46,525 nucleotides of DNA from Sphingobacterium shayense (GTDB taxonomy: Bacteria > Bacteroidota > Bacteroidia > Sphingobacteriales > Sphingobacteriaceae), in contig NZ_JABMCQ010000012.1 in NCBI RefSeq assembly GCF_013179575.1, forward strand, positions 1 to 46,525, read 5' to 3'. Positions 1 through 8,631 of the stretch are shown here, piece after piece. Each line of letters opens with the position of its first letter. Position 1 is the first letter of the stretch. A program made the position numbers and the translations under genes. The notes under the pieces were generated by a model, which worked only from the letters and a program-made list of their open reading frames with translations, was not told the origin of the DNA and searched no databases.

Positions 1-1295
1 ACCATTTCAATGTTTGTCACATCAGTAACAACTGTTAATGCGCGCATCGCTGTTTTGACAGTCTCTTTAATACGCTTATTGTCCATTACCGTTGCAATGT
101 TCAATGATCCGAGGTTACATGAAATGCCATAGCGAATTTTATCTTCTTTGCCGTAAATCTCGATATCTGAAACCTGAGACACTTGCATAATCTCGGTGCA
201 CAAATTTGAAAACTTGACCTGACCGATTTCATTCAAAGCGTGTACTCTATTCGTGTTTTCTTTGAAGAAGATATATGGATACCCTGATTCTTTTTGAGTT
301 TGAGCAATGCGAACCAACAAATGGCGTGCGTTGATCTTTTTCTTTTTAACGTTCGGATTTGTAATTAATTCATCATACATCAAATCCATATCCAACTCAT
401 CCAAATATTTACCATATTCCTGCATCACAGTATGTGGATAAATAAGATAGCACGCTTCATCTTTTTCAGCAAGCTCCATGAACTTGTCAGGTACGATTAT
501 CCCAATTGAAAGTGATTTAATACGAACTTTCTCGTCCACATTTATTTTCTTACAGTCTAAGAATTCTTCGATATCAGAGTGGAAAATGTTCAAATAAACA
601 GCTCCGGCTCCAGGACGTTGCCCTAATTGGTTTGCATAGGAGAATGTATCTTCGAGAATTTTCATGATAGGTAGAACACCACCAGCACGACCTTCTACAC
701 CTTTGATAGCCTCACCGCGCGCGCGGATTTTCGAGATATTAAATGATACACCTCCTCCAATAGAGGAAAGCTTCATTGCTGAATCGACAGCATAACCAAT
801 ACCATTGAGGTTGTCACCTATTTCGTCCAAGAAACAGGAAACTAATTCACCAGACCGTTTTTTTCCAGCGTTCAAGAATGTCGGAGTAGCAGGTTGATAT
901 TCTTGATTGATCATTATTTCAGCGTATTCGATAGCTTTTTTTACGCCCTCTTGACGAGCAAGAAATAATGATACAGCTACAACACGGTCCTCATAGCGTT
1001 CTAAAAATTTTTCTCCGGAATCATCACGTAAAGCATAGCTTTGAAAAAATTTAAAAGCAGCCATAAAAGATTGGAATCGGAATTTCTTAGCGTATACAAA
1101 ATTGTATACTTCTTCCATTTCCTCGAATGTGAACCACTCATAGAAATCAATATAATAACTGTTTTCTATTAAGTAATCGACTTTCTCTTTCAGGTTATAG
1201 AAAAATACGGTGTTTTTGTTTACGTATTCTAAGAAATAGGCGCGTACAGCTTCTTTATCCTTGTGCAAGCTATACTCGTCGTCTTGCTTAATCAT
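1..1295 (-). CDS. nrdE: Class Ib ribonucleoside-diphosphate reductase alpha subunit NrdE (C-terminus outside window)
   Basis: Catalytic large subunit that reduces ribonucleoside diphosphates to deoxyribonucleotides in the cytoplasm. About 431 N-terminal codons are visible; the frame is open to base 1, so roughly the last 40% of a usual ~700-residue protein is missing. The start is the ATG at 1295-1293 (MIKQDDEYSL...), 10 nt after the nrdI stop. Visible family motifs are PATPTFLNAG, SCFLDEIGDN (one cysteine of the redox pair) and NLCTEI, the N-x-C-x-E active-site loop. There is no N-terminal ATP cone, as expected for class Ib. The order nrdH-nrdI-nrdE fixes the class. The small subunit gene nrdF would be expected further left but is not in the window. 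Confidence 0.93.
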   Translation of the reverse strand, partial: MIKQDDEYSLHKDKEAVRAYFLEYVNKNTVFFYNLKEKVDYLIENSYYIDFYEWFTFEEMEEVYNFVYAKKFRFQSFMAAFKFFQSYALRDDSGEKFLERYEDRVVAVSLFLARQEGVKKAIEYAEIMINQEYQPATPTFLNAGKKRSGELVSCFLDEIGDNLNGIGYAVDSAMKLSSIGGGVSFNISKIRARGEAIKGVEGRAGGVLPIMKILEDTFSYANQLGQRPGAGAVYLNIFHSDIEEFLDCKKINVDEKVRIKSLSIGIIVPDKFMELAEKDEACYLIYPHTVMQEYGKYLDELDMDLMYDELITNPNVKKKKINARHLLVRIAQTQKESGYPYIFFKENTNRVHALNEIGQVKFSNLCTEIMQVSQVSDIEIYGKEDKIRYGISCNLGSLNIATVMDNKRIKETVKTAMRALTVVTDVTNIEM

Positions 1296-1305
1296 TATCT
1301 CATTG

Positions 1306-1713
1306 TTAAGCAATATCCAATTTTTTGCTACCTCGTTTGCTATCATTGTATTGGTGTTTAATAATTTCTATAAATTGATTGATATCCTCCATTGTGCCCG
1401 AAAGTTCAAATTTCATTGCTAATGGCACATCGTAATCCTCGGACACCTTGTTAGCTGCTAGACCAAAGTTTTTCCCCCAGTTTCTATTTCCGCTAGAGGT
1501 TACCGAAAATATTTTGTTAGCGTGCTTATCCATAAAGGAGGATGTGATATCTGGTACACTACCCATTTTGGTTGTGTAAGTAATCAAGTGGCCTTCTTGA
1601 ACAAGTTCTATTCCGGATTCTATTTTATGCGCTTCCCATCCTGTGATTTGCACCACTTTGTTGATAAAACGTTGTACGTTTCCAGTTTTTGAATCGTAGT
1701 ATAAATGAACCAT
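1306..1713 (-). CDS. nrdI: NrdI flavodoxin-like protein
   Basis: 135-residue NrdI, the FMN protein that supplies the oxidant for assembling the dimanganese-tyrosyl radical cofactor of NrdF. The N-terminus reads YYDSKTGNVQRF, the family's phosphate-binding loop (S-x-T-G-N-x-x-x-F). A second conserved stretch, SSGNRNWGKNFG, lies near residues 73-84. It sits between nrdH (30 nt upstream) and nrdE (10 nt downstream) on the same strand, so the three are probably one transcript. Length is normal for the family. Confidence 0.93.
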   Translation of the reverse strand: MVHLYYDSKTGNVQRFINKVVQITGWEAHKIESGIELVQEGHLITYTTKMGSVPDITSSFMDKHANKIFSVTSSGNRNWGKNFGLAANKVSEDYDVPLAMKFELSGTMEDINQFIEIIKHQYNDSKRGSKKLDIA

Positions 1714-1743
1714 AGCTCGCCTAATTTAAGGTGAATACTTTAC

Positions 1744-1977
1744 TTAAAGTGCGATTGTAGCCAGCTCTTCTGGTTTAAAGCCGATAATACGCTGCTGTAT
1801 CTCTTCGTTTTCCAAAACCAATACGGTTGGAACAGTACGAATTTTGAATTTGGCCGCTAAATCAGGCTGGTCGAAAGGGTTGATCGTTTCGTAGCTTACC
1901 CCCTTTTGATCCAGATAAGCCGATACCTGTGCGCATGGTGCACAGTCATTTTTTTCGAATTTAATGATTCTTGCCAT
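1744..1977 (-). CDS. nrdH: NrdH-like glutaredoxin/thioredoxin-fold electron donor
   Basis: 77-residue redox protein with the active-site motif C12-A-P-C15 near the N-terminus and the cis-proline segment RTVPTVLV typical of the thioredoxin fold. Its position as first gene of the nrdHIE set indicates it is the electron donor for class Ib reductase. It lacks the WSGFRPD-type C-terminal signature of many NrdH proteins and has IIGFKPEEL instead, so a plain thioredoxin-family name would also be defensible. The start is the only reasonable ATG; nothing is fused to it. Confidence 0.82.
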   Translation of the reverse strand: MARIIKFEKNDCAPCAQVSAYLDQKGVSYETINPFDQPDLAAKFKIRTVPTVLVLENEEIQQRIIGFKPEELATIAL

Positions 1978-2396
1978 GTTGTTGTAATTTAATATGTCAG
2001 AGAAAGCTAATTCCCTTAGAAGTTAATACACGATACTTGGCTCAGGTGTGAGTCTCAAGCTTAACAAATATCCAACATTTAAGTCCCACATGTTAACGAT
2101 ACTTTTCCACATGCTGGAGAATACGTTTGTATAAACAGCGTCCCTAGCTTATTTTTAGTTGTAAAAGCCTGATAGAGAGATGGCGGATAGAATGTTGATA
2201 ACTTTAAAACCCTCTTATATCTTAAAATATTTGTGTTGAATTTAGAAAAAAAAACGTATATTATTGGGGGTAAAAACTGACTAAATTTTGACCATTATTT
2301 CTTCTCTCTGTAAGCGAATGGTTTATATACAATACCTGAGATTCGGAATTCTAAATTGGGACAAAAATTATTGTTATTTTAGTGAAAAAATAGATT
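1978..2396. other. Intergenic region between divergent nrdH and S9 peptidase genes
   Basis: 419 bases with no convincing ORF. It must contain the minus-strand nrdHIE promoter and the plus-strand peptidase promoter. A possible plus-strand promoter is TTG at 2356-2358 and TATTTTAG at 2375-2382, one mismatch from the Bacteroidota -7 box, but it would leave a leader under 10 nt. TACGTTTG at 2122-2129 matches the -7 consensus but has no -33 TTG at the right spacing. I looked for an NrdR-type palindrome and found none I would defend. Confidence 0.4.
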
Positions 2397-4805
2397 ATGA
2401 AATTTATATATAGCATTTTTTTCCTTTTTATTACGACCACGCTATGCGCCCAAGAACAGCTCACATTCCAAAGACCGTCCGCTGAAATTTTGGAGCTAGC
2501 GGATTATCAACGACCACCTGCGGTTATATTATCGCCCGATGAAAAATGGATAATTACACTATATAAACCGACCTATAAAAGCTTAGAAGACCTAAATAGT
2601 CCTGAGATCCGTTTGGCTGGGCTACGGATGAATCCCGTTGTTAACATGCAGAGTGGTGCCACATATCATAATAATATTAAAATCCGACCTTTCGGTTCTC
2701 AGCAGGAGGAACAAATAGATGGGCTACCAAAGGATGCAAAGCTTGAAAACTTAGAGTTTTCCCCAGATTCAAAATATTTGGCATTTACACACACCACTGG
2801 AAAAGGTGTAGAATTGTGGCTTTTGAAGCTTGATCAGAAAAAAGCAAAGAAAATTTCCCAAGATGATCTGAATGGGAATATGGGAAGCCCTTATCGTTGG
2901 TATCGTGACAGCGGTAGATTGTTGATTTCAAAACTGCCTTCGACTCGTAAGCCTTTAATTGATAGTAGTAAAGATATACCTACGGGTCCTACGGTTTCGA
3001 CTAGTGGGGGAGAAGTATCTCAATTACGTACTTATCAAGATCTTCTTAAAAATCCTCAAGATGAAGTTAATTTTGAGACATTGACACAAACAGAGTTATT
3101 TTCGATAGATCTAGAAGGAAGTCAAACTAAATTGTTAAAATCTGGAATTTATACCCAACGTTCGTTCTCTCCGGATGGCAAGTATTTATTGGTAACAGTG
3201 TTAAAAAGACCTTTTTCCTATATTGTTCCATACCGAAATTTTCCACAAGAAACTTCAGTCTATGATTTATCTGGAAAATTAGTAAAAAAAGTCAGCGAAA
3301 CGCCATTGATAGAAATTCAACCGAAGGGTTTTTCATCAACTCGGAAAGGTAAACGTTATATAAGCTGGCGCAGTGATTTGGCGTCAAGCTTAACGTATGT
3401 CGCGGCCCTTGACGACGGTGATGCTTTTAAGGAAGCGGAGTTTAGAGACGAACTATTTACTTGGGATGCACCGTTTGATAAGAATCCGGTATCATTGATG
3501 AAGCTAAACGATCGCTATGCTGGAGTTGTTTGGGGAGACAGTCATCACGTAATAGTATATTCTTCTTGGTATGACACACGGAATCAGAAGATATTTTTAC
3601 TAGATCCTACGGCAAAAACCTCAAAAATTATTTCAGATAGAAATTCACAGGATGTTTATAATGATCCGGGGCAAATATTTATCGATAAAAGCAAGTATGG
3701 AACTGATGTCATGGTGATAAAAAATGACAAAATGTTTTGGATAGGAGATGGATATACAGACAAAGGGCAATTTCCATTTGTTGATGAACTTAATTTAAAA
3801 ACGTTAAAAAAGAAGCGGCTTTATACTTCTAATATCGAAAAGAAAAAAGAAGATATATTGCGTGTTTTAGATATTGAAAAAGGCGATTTATTGGTGTTAC
3901 AGCAGTCGCCTACCGAATATCCGAATTATTTTACAAAAAATATGAAATCGGGGGAGACGATAGCTCTTACCCATTTGAAAAATCCATTTCATTCACTAGA
4001 AGGGGTAAGCAAAGAGGTGATACATTATAAGCGCAACGACGGCGTAGACTTAAACGGCACTTTATATTTGCCAGCAAATTATAATAAAGGGAGTGAAGAG
4101 AAGTTACCACTTTTGATATGGGCCTATCCAACCGAATTTAAAGATAAAGCAACTGCGGGACAAAGCACAGCTAATCCATATGCGTTTACGTTTCCTTATT
4201 ATGGATCGTTTGTTTATTGGGTTACTAAAGGATACGCGGTATTAGACGATGCCTCTTTTCCAATCATAGGAGAGGGGGATGATGAACCAAACGATACATT
4301 TGTAGAACAGCTTGTTGCGAACGGCGCTGCAGCGATCGATGCTGTTGATAAATTAGGTTTTGTCGATCGTAAAAGAGTAGGAATAGGTGGACATTCATAC
4401 GGTGCGTTCATGACGGCGAATCTTTTAACATATTCTGATTTGTTCGCAGTAGGCATTGCACGTTCTGGAGCATATAATCGCACACTCACGCCGTTTGGTT
4501 TTCAGCGCGAGCAACGAAATTACTGGGATGATCCTAATTTATATAATCGTATGTCACCCTTCATGAATGCACACAAGATGAAAACGCCTTTATTGCTGAT
4601 TCATGGTGGTGCAGATAATAATCCAGGTACTTTCACGTTGCAGACCGAGCGGTATTTTCAGGCGCTAAAAAACTTGGGTGCACCGGTGCGGATGGTGATA
4701 CTGCCACTAGAATCTCATGGTTATGCATCACAAGAGAATATTTTTCATACACTGTGGGAACAAGACCAGTTCTTGGAAAAATATTTGAAAAATAAAATTG
4801 AATAA
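2397..4805 (+). CDS. Secreted S9 family serine peptidase, glutamyl-endopeptidase (S9D) type
   Basis: 802-residue exported peptidase. Signal peptide MKFIYSIFFLFITTTLCAQ, then an N-terminal beta-propeller-like region (repeats with SPDxK, e.g. FSPDSKYLAF, FSPDGKYLLV) and a C-terminal alpha/beta hydrolase domain from about residue 540. Catalytic triad by motif: Ser667 in GGHSYGAF, Asp740 in HGGADNNPGT, His774 in ESHGYA. Stretches such as RTYQDLL, YSSWYDTR, RNSQDVYNDPG and TPFGFQ resemble plant chloroplast glutamyl endopeptidase, which places it in S9D rather than prolyl oligopeptidase or DPP-IV; this is from memory of the family. It probably degrades peptides in the periplasm. It is monocistronic, diverging from nrdH and ending at a bidirectional terminator. 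Confidence 0.88.
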   Translation: MKFIYSIFFLFITTTLCAQEQLTFQRPSAEILELADYQRPPAVILSPDEKWIITLYKPTYKSLEDLNSPEIRLAGLRMNPVVNMQSGATYHNNIKIRPFGSQQEEQIDGLPKDAKLENLEFSPDSKYLAFTHTTGKGVELWLLKLDQKKAKKISQDDLNGNMGSPYRWYRDSGRLLISKLPSTRKPLIDSSKDIPTGPTVSTSGGEVSQLRTYQDLLKNPQDEVNFETLTQTELFSIDLEGSQTKLLKSGIYTQRSFSPDGKYLLVTVLKRPFSYIVPYRNFPQETSVYDLSGKLVKKVSETPLIEIQPKGFSSTRKGKRYISWRSDLASSLTYVAALDDGDAFKEAEFRDELFTWDAPFDKNPVSLMKLNDRYAGVVWGDSHHVIVYSSWYDTRNQKIFLLDPTAKTSKIISDRNSQDVYNDPGQIFIDKSKYGTDVMVIKNDKMFWIGDGYTDKGQFPFVDELNLKTLKKKRLYTSNIEKKKEDILRVLDIEKGDLLVLQQSPTEYPNYFTKNMKSGETIALTHLKNPFHSLEGVSKEVIHYKRNDGVDLNGTLYLPANYNKGSEEKLPLLIWAYPTEFKDKATAGQSTANPYAFTFPYYGSFVYWVTKGYAVLDDASFPIIGEGDDEPNDTFVEQLVANGAAAIDAVDKLGFVDRKRVGIGGHSYGAFMTANLLTYSDLFAVGIARSGAYNRTLTPFGFQREQRNYWDDPNLYNRMSPFMNAHKMKTPLLLIHGGADNNPGTFTLQTERYFQALKNLGAPVRMVILPLESHGYASQENIFHTLWEQDQFLEKYLKNKIE

Positions 4806-4877
4806 TTTTTTTCGAATCCTATCTACGGGGATAAATATGCGTTAATGCCGTTTTTGACCAACGTATGATTGTTGTTT

Positions 4878-4927
4878 AAAAGAAAAGCTCGTTGATCCCA
4901 TTTGTAAAACCAAAGAGCTTTTCTTTT
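4878..4927. terminator. Bidirectional intrinsic terminator
   Basis: Perfect 13-bp inverted repeat, AAAAGAAAAGCTC (4878-4890) and GAGCTTTTCTTTT (4915-4927), with A-rich left and T-rich right ends. Either strand therefore ends in a T-rich tract. It lies between the convergent S9 peptidase gene (stop 4805) and the DUF2911 gene (stop at 4941) and would serve both. Confidence 0.8.
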
Positions 4928-4940
4928 AAGTATAGAGGGT

Positions 4941-5456
4941 TTATTTTTTCTTGACATTGAATGGGACAGCGTAATCGCCCCAGCTTAAAGTGATTAACCC
5001 GCTCGGCTGCGCAGAGATGGTAAATTGTTCTTGGAACTCGCCGCCAGAGCCATTATTTACATCCACACGTAACGCATCCGTACTTTTGTCATATTTTGTG
5101 CCCCATTGATCCCACGTCTTGTTAAATATGAGCGTCGTTTGCTGTTCTCCAGGGATACTGTATAAACTGTATTTTCCAGCAGGTAGCGATTTACCTTCAA
5201 TAGTAACATTTTGGTCAACCTCAAATGTTGTCGCTTCATTCGCTCCTGTACGCCATACCTTACCGACAGGGGCGATATCTACACCTAGTTCTCTACCTTT
5301 AACGGACGGCTTACTATAAGTTATATTGATATTAATCCCTTCATCGGTAGTAACTGTTACATTGTCAAGAGGGCTCGCTCTTTTGCTTTTATCCGTTTGT
5401 GCAACTGTGATGAAACAAATCATGCTTAAAAAGCATATAATACTGGTGATTTTCAT
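4941..5456 (-). CDS. DUF2911 family exported protein
   Basis: Start chosen at the ATG at 5456 (MKITSIICFLSMICFITVAQ), which gives a clean signal peptide; an in-frame ATG 30 nt upstream at 5486 would add ten residues before it. The 171-residue protein carries DUF2911 features: ASPLDNVTVTT, ITYSKPSVKGRE, VWRTGANEATTF, LPAGKYSLYSIPG and WDQWGTKYD. The family is widespread in Bacteroidota and has no established biochemical role. It is predicted to be periplasmic and stands alone, facing the peptidase gene. Confidence 0.85.
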   Translation of the reverse strand: MKITSIICFLSMICFITVAQTDKSKRASPLDNVTVTTDEGININITYSKPSVKGRELGVDIAPVGKVWRTGANEATTFEVDQNVTIEGKSLPAGKYSLYSIPGEQQTTLIFNKTWDQWGTKYDKSTDALRVDVNNGSGGEFQEQFTISAQPSGLITLSWGDYAVPFNVKKK

Positions 5457-5547
5457 GGTATAATTTTTTAGTCCAGTATATAACAATTATTCCATTGATT
5501 TGTTTTATTATAAGACAAATAGCTAACTTTAATCGAACCGAGGTCTA

Positions 5548-5949
5548 ATGGAAAATGAAGTGTTTAATCTTTACATAACGGAGCTATTTCGATTCTTCGA
5601 TAAAGAACAACCATGGGCGTTGCCGGATGGTTGGGAGAAGGATTTAATGCTCGCGTTAAACGAGAGTGTGGTACGTAACATCCAAGAACGGTTAGGATTG
5701 ATGTTACTTCGAGACAATACGTTTTCGAATAGTTGTTTTGCCACTGCTAACAAAGAAATTCGGGATGAATACAAGCAATTTATTTCACCACGTGAGTTTC
5801 TTTATTTTTTGTACGGTACGTTTTTAATATCAACTGAAGAGAATAAATCAATAACCGAGTTATTTTGGCCAGATATTTTACCAGAGGATAGTAGCATATT
5901 TTGGGAACGTCTTCGACATGGTGAAAAACGGCTCCTAATAGCACCGTAG
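5548..5949 (+). CDS. Hypothetical protein, 133 residues
   Basis: Not recognised. Acidic, soluble and probably cytoplasmic: no signal peptide and no membrane segment. It is rich in aromatic residues (LYITELFRFFDKEQPW, FLYFLYGTF, ITELFWPD). It is preceded by a purine-rich GAGG 6 nt before the ATG, which supports translation. It ends 29 nt before the convergent ilvA stop, its last codons running into an inverted repeat. Codon use looks like its neighbours. No function is proposed. Confidence 0.6.
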   Translation: MENEVFNLYITELFRFFDKEQPWALPDGWEKDLMLALNESVVRNIQERLGLMLLRDNTFSNSCFATANKEIRDEYKQFISPREFLYFLYGTFLISTEENKSITELFWPDILPEDSSIFWERLRHGEKRLLIAP

Positions 5950-5965
5950 CCTTTTCTTACGGTGC
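5941..5965. repeat. Inverted repeat between convergent genes, possible weak terminator
   Basis: GCACCGTA (5941-5948) and TACGGTGC (5958-5965) form an 8-bp perfect stem with a 9-nt loop. The left arm overlaps the stop codon of the 133-residue gene. Neither side has a clear T tract, so termination efficiency is doubtful, but its position between two convergent stops fits that role. Confidence 0.4.
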
Positions 5966-5978
5966 CATTATAAATCTT

Positions 5979-7226
5979 CTAGACCAAGTATTCAAATAAT
6001 GTTTGATCTTTATTAAGTTCAATAAAGTCGAATTTATAGGACTTCATCCGATCAATGAAGGGTACATAATCGTTCGGATCATTTAACTCAATACCGATAA
6101 GGGCTGGTCCACGTTCGCGTTCGGTTTTCTTAATATATTCAAAACGCGTGATGTCATCTTTAGGGCCGAGTACTTCAGTTACTAATAACCTAAGTGCTCC
6201 CGGACGCTGCGGAAACCGAACTATGAAATAATGTTTAAAGCCTTCATATAGCAGTGACAATTCTTTGATTTCGCTCATCCGGTCTATATCGTTATTCCCT
6301 CCTGAAATAATACAAACGACCTTTTTTCCTTTAATTTCTTCTTTATGAAATTCTAGGGCCGCAATGGAGAGTGCACCAGCAGGCTCAACGACAATAGCAT
6401 CTTTGTTATACAGTTCGAGGATCGTTGTACATATTTTGCCTTCAGGGACTGATTTTACACTATCCAGAAGTTGACTACTTAAACTATAGGTAAGTGCTCC
6501 TACTTTTTTTACGGCGGCTCCATCGACAAATTTATTTATGTGTTCAAGCTCGATAGGTCCATTATTTTTTATAGCTGCTTGCATAGAAGCGGCTCCCTCA
6601 GGCTCTATACCGTACAGCTTAACATTGGGAGCGTGTTTTTTCATATGATAACTTACACCCGATGATAGACCACCTCCGCCGATAGGAATAAAAATAGCAT
6701 CTAGATCGGGAAGGTCTTCCAATACTTCGACTGCTACGGTACCTTGCCCTTCTATAACTTTTTGATCGTCGAAAGGAGGAATAAAAGTCATATTGTGAAT
6801 TCTGGTATATTCTAACGCTGCTTTTTGGCAGTCATCAAATGTGTCCCCAGTTAGCACAATCTCAATGTATCCATTGCCCCACATCTCAGTTTGTGTAATC
6901 TTTTGCCGAGGTGTCGGTCCGGGCATAAAGATTGTTCCTTTGATATTAAGCTTTTTACACGATAGAGCAACACCTTGGGCGTGATTGCCTGCGCTTGCGC
7001 AAGTCACGCCCCGAGAAGCCTCTTCTGAGCTAAGGCTTACTATTTTATTATATGCGCCACGGAGTTTATAAGAACGCACGACCTGAAGGTCTTCGCGCTT
7101 AAGGTATATTTCGGCACCATATTGTTCAGATAGATGCTGGTTATATTGTAATGGCGTACGATTAACAACTGTGCTAATACGTTTAGCAGCTTCGTTCGCG
7201 TCTATGGTTAAAGTTGATAAATCCAT
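5979..7226 (-). CDS. ilvA: Threonine ammonia-lyase (threonine dehydratase) IlvA
   Basis: PLP enzyme converting threonine to 2-oxobutanoate, the first committed step of isoleucine synthesis. 415 residues: catalytic domain to about residue 320 with the PLP lysine in VRSYKLRGAYNK, the phosphate-binding glycine loop PIGGGGLSSG and SGGNNDIDR. A single ACT-like C-terminal domain follows (HYFIVRFPQRPGALRLLV... to the end). It resembles the ~410-residue Bacillus-type IlvA rather than the ~510-residue enterobacterial form with two ACT-like repeats. It is the last gene of the branched-chain block but lies beyond the leuA terminator, so it likely has its own promoter in 7227-7342 or depends on read-through. 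Confidence 0.95.
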   Translation of the reverse strand: MDLSTLTIDANEAAKRISTVVNRTPLQYNQHLSEQYGAEIYLKREDLQVVRSYKLRGAYNKIVSLSSEEASRGVTCASAGNHAQGVALSCKKLNIKGTIFMPGPTPRQKITQTEMWGNGYIEIVLTGDTFDDCQKAALEYTRIHNMTFIPPFDDQKVIEGQGTVAVEVLEDLPDLDAIFIPIGGGGLSSGVSYHMKKHAPNVKLYGIEPEGAASMQAAIKNNGPIELEHINKFVDGAAVKKVGALTYSLSSQLLDSVKSVPEGKICTTILELYNKDAIVVEPAGALSIAALEFHKEEIKGKKVVCIISGGNNDIDRMSEIKELSLLYEGFKHYFIVRFPQRPGALRLLVTEVLGPKDDITRFEYIKKTERERGPALIGIELNDPNDYVPFIDRMKSYKFDFIELNKDQTLFEYLV

Positions 7227-7342
7227 TTAAAAAGTTATTTTGGCAGGCATTTTCCAATACGACTAAGCTTTGCGCTTATAGAAAAGATATACATTTATAT
7301 GGGTTCCTCCTGATTGGTATAATCTTCAGGTTAATATGCCTA

Positions 7343-7379
7343 AAAAAGAATAAGAACGTCTTTCGTTCTTATTCTTTTT
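7343..7379 (-). terminator. leuA intrinsic terminator
   Basis: Perfect 16-bp inverted repeat, AAAAAGAATAAGAACG (7343-7358) and CGTTCTTATTCTTTTT (7364-7379), with a 5-nt loop. It begins 7 nt after the leuA stop. Read on the minus strand the hairpin ends in a run of T. It separates leuA from ilvA and is probably where the leu transcript ends. Confidence 0.85.
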
Positions 7380-7385
7380 GCTTCT

Positions 7386-8543
7386 TTACGATTGCATTAG
7401 CGTTTCCAAGTCGTCGTCGCAGAGGTCTTTCTTCGAGTCTGCTAACACCAGGAATCTCTCGTAAGTATTCGCGAGTTGTTCTTTATCTAATTGATACCCC
7501 AGACGTTCTAAGTGATGTTTTAGCGCATGGCGACCAGAACGTGCAGTCAAAATGATATCTGCTTCATGTAAACCGACGTCTTCGGGACGGATAATTTCAT
7601 AGTTTTCCCTATGTTTTAAAAAGCCGTCTTGGTGAATTCCTGAGCTGTGTGCAAAGGCATTTTTACCTACGATTGCTTTATTTGGTTGCACAGGCATACG
7701 CATCATTGAACTGACTTTACGCGATATTTGTGTAAATAGTCTGCTATCGATCTTCGAACTCAATTCTGGAAAATGTTGTGAATGGACTTTCATGATCATT
7801 GCGACCTCTTCAAGAGAGGTGTTTCCGGCGCGTTCGCCGATACCGTTAATCGTACATTCTACTTGACGAGCTCCATTTTGCACCGCAGCGATAGAGTTAG
7901 CTGTCGCAAGTCCAAGATCATTGTGACAATGAGCGGAAATGATAGCTTGATCAATATTGCTAACATTTTCTTTCAAAAACTTAATCTTGGCACCATATTG
8001 ATCAGGTAAGCAATACCCGTTCGTATCGGGAATATTTACTACTGTCGCACCTGCAGCAATTACGGCTTCAACCATTTTCGCAAGGTATTCCAAGTCAGCA
8101 CGACCGGCATCTTCTGCATAGAATTCCACGTCCTCTACATAGCTTTTTGCATGTTTTACTGCCTCGACGGCACGTTCAAGTATTTCTTCGCGCGTAGAAT
8201 TAAATTTATATTTAATATGCATATCGGAAGAACCGATACCTGTATGAATACGCGGGCGCTTTGCATATTTTAACGCATCAGCCGCAACATCTATATCGTT
8301 TTTATTGGCACGCGTAAGCGCGCAAATAATTACGTCATTTACTGCTTTTGATAGCTCAACAACGGATTGGAAATCTCCTGGACTTGATACAGGAAATCCT
8401 GCTTCGATGATATCAACGCCGAGCGATTCCAAATCTTTAGCGATTTCAATCTTTTCTGGTGTTGTCAATTGGCAACCTGGGACTTGTTCGCCGTCACGAA
8501 GTGTCGTGTCGAAAATATATAAGTGATTCGGATCGTGTAGCAT
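7386..8543 (-). CDS. leuA: 2-isopropylmalate synthase LeuA, short form without regulatory domain
   Basis: Condenses acetyl-CoA with 2-oxoisovalerate, the first step of the leucine branch. 385 residues: TIM barrel with [12 protein letters not shown] at residues 13-24, the metal-binding [13 protein letters not shown] and [13 protein letters not shown], then a short C-terminal subdomain containing SSGIHQDG. The ~120-residue LeuA allosteric dimer domain that binds leucine in the usual ~510-residue enzyme is absent. The ORF ends naturally and is followed directly by a terminator, so this is not a truncation inside the window. Short LeuA proteins appear usual in Bacteroidota (recollection). Homocitrate synthase is the main alternative, but the leuCDB context argues for LeuA. 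Confidence 0.92.
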   Translation of the reverse strand: MLHDPNHLYIFDTTLRDGEQVPGCQLTTPEKIEIAKDLESLGVDIIEAGFPVSSPGDFQSVVELSKAVNDVIICALTRANKNDIDVAADALKYAKRPRIHTGIGSSDMHIKYKFNSTREEILERAVEAVKHAKSYVEDVEFYAEDAGRADLEYLAKMVEAVIAAGATVVNIPDTNGYCLPDQYGAKIKFLKENVSNIDQAIISAHCHNDLGLATANSIAAVQNGARQVECTINGIGERAGNTSLEEVAMIMKVHSQHFPELSSKIDSRLFTQISRKVSSMMRMPVQPNKAIVGKNAFAHSSGIHQDGFLKHRENYEIIRPEDVGLHEADIILTARSGRHALKHHLERLGYQLDKEQLANTYERFLVLADSKKDLCDDDLETLMQS

Positions 8544-8631
8544 AATGTAAATTTAAAAAATTAAAAACACCAATTAGCGTTTTGCCTAACGTTTTTGAGT
8601 TTTCTAATTTGTTATGAATATACTCAGTTAA

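Noticed and set aside
1978..2396. NrdR-type palindromic boxes before nrdH
   Set aside because: No pair of boxes with convincing similarity or helical spacing was found.
4214..4489. 91-residue antisense ORF in the peptidase gene
   Set aside because: Lies over the catalytic Ser region of the real gene; composition is that of a shadow frame.
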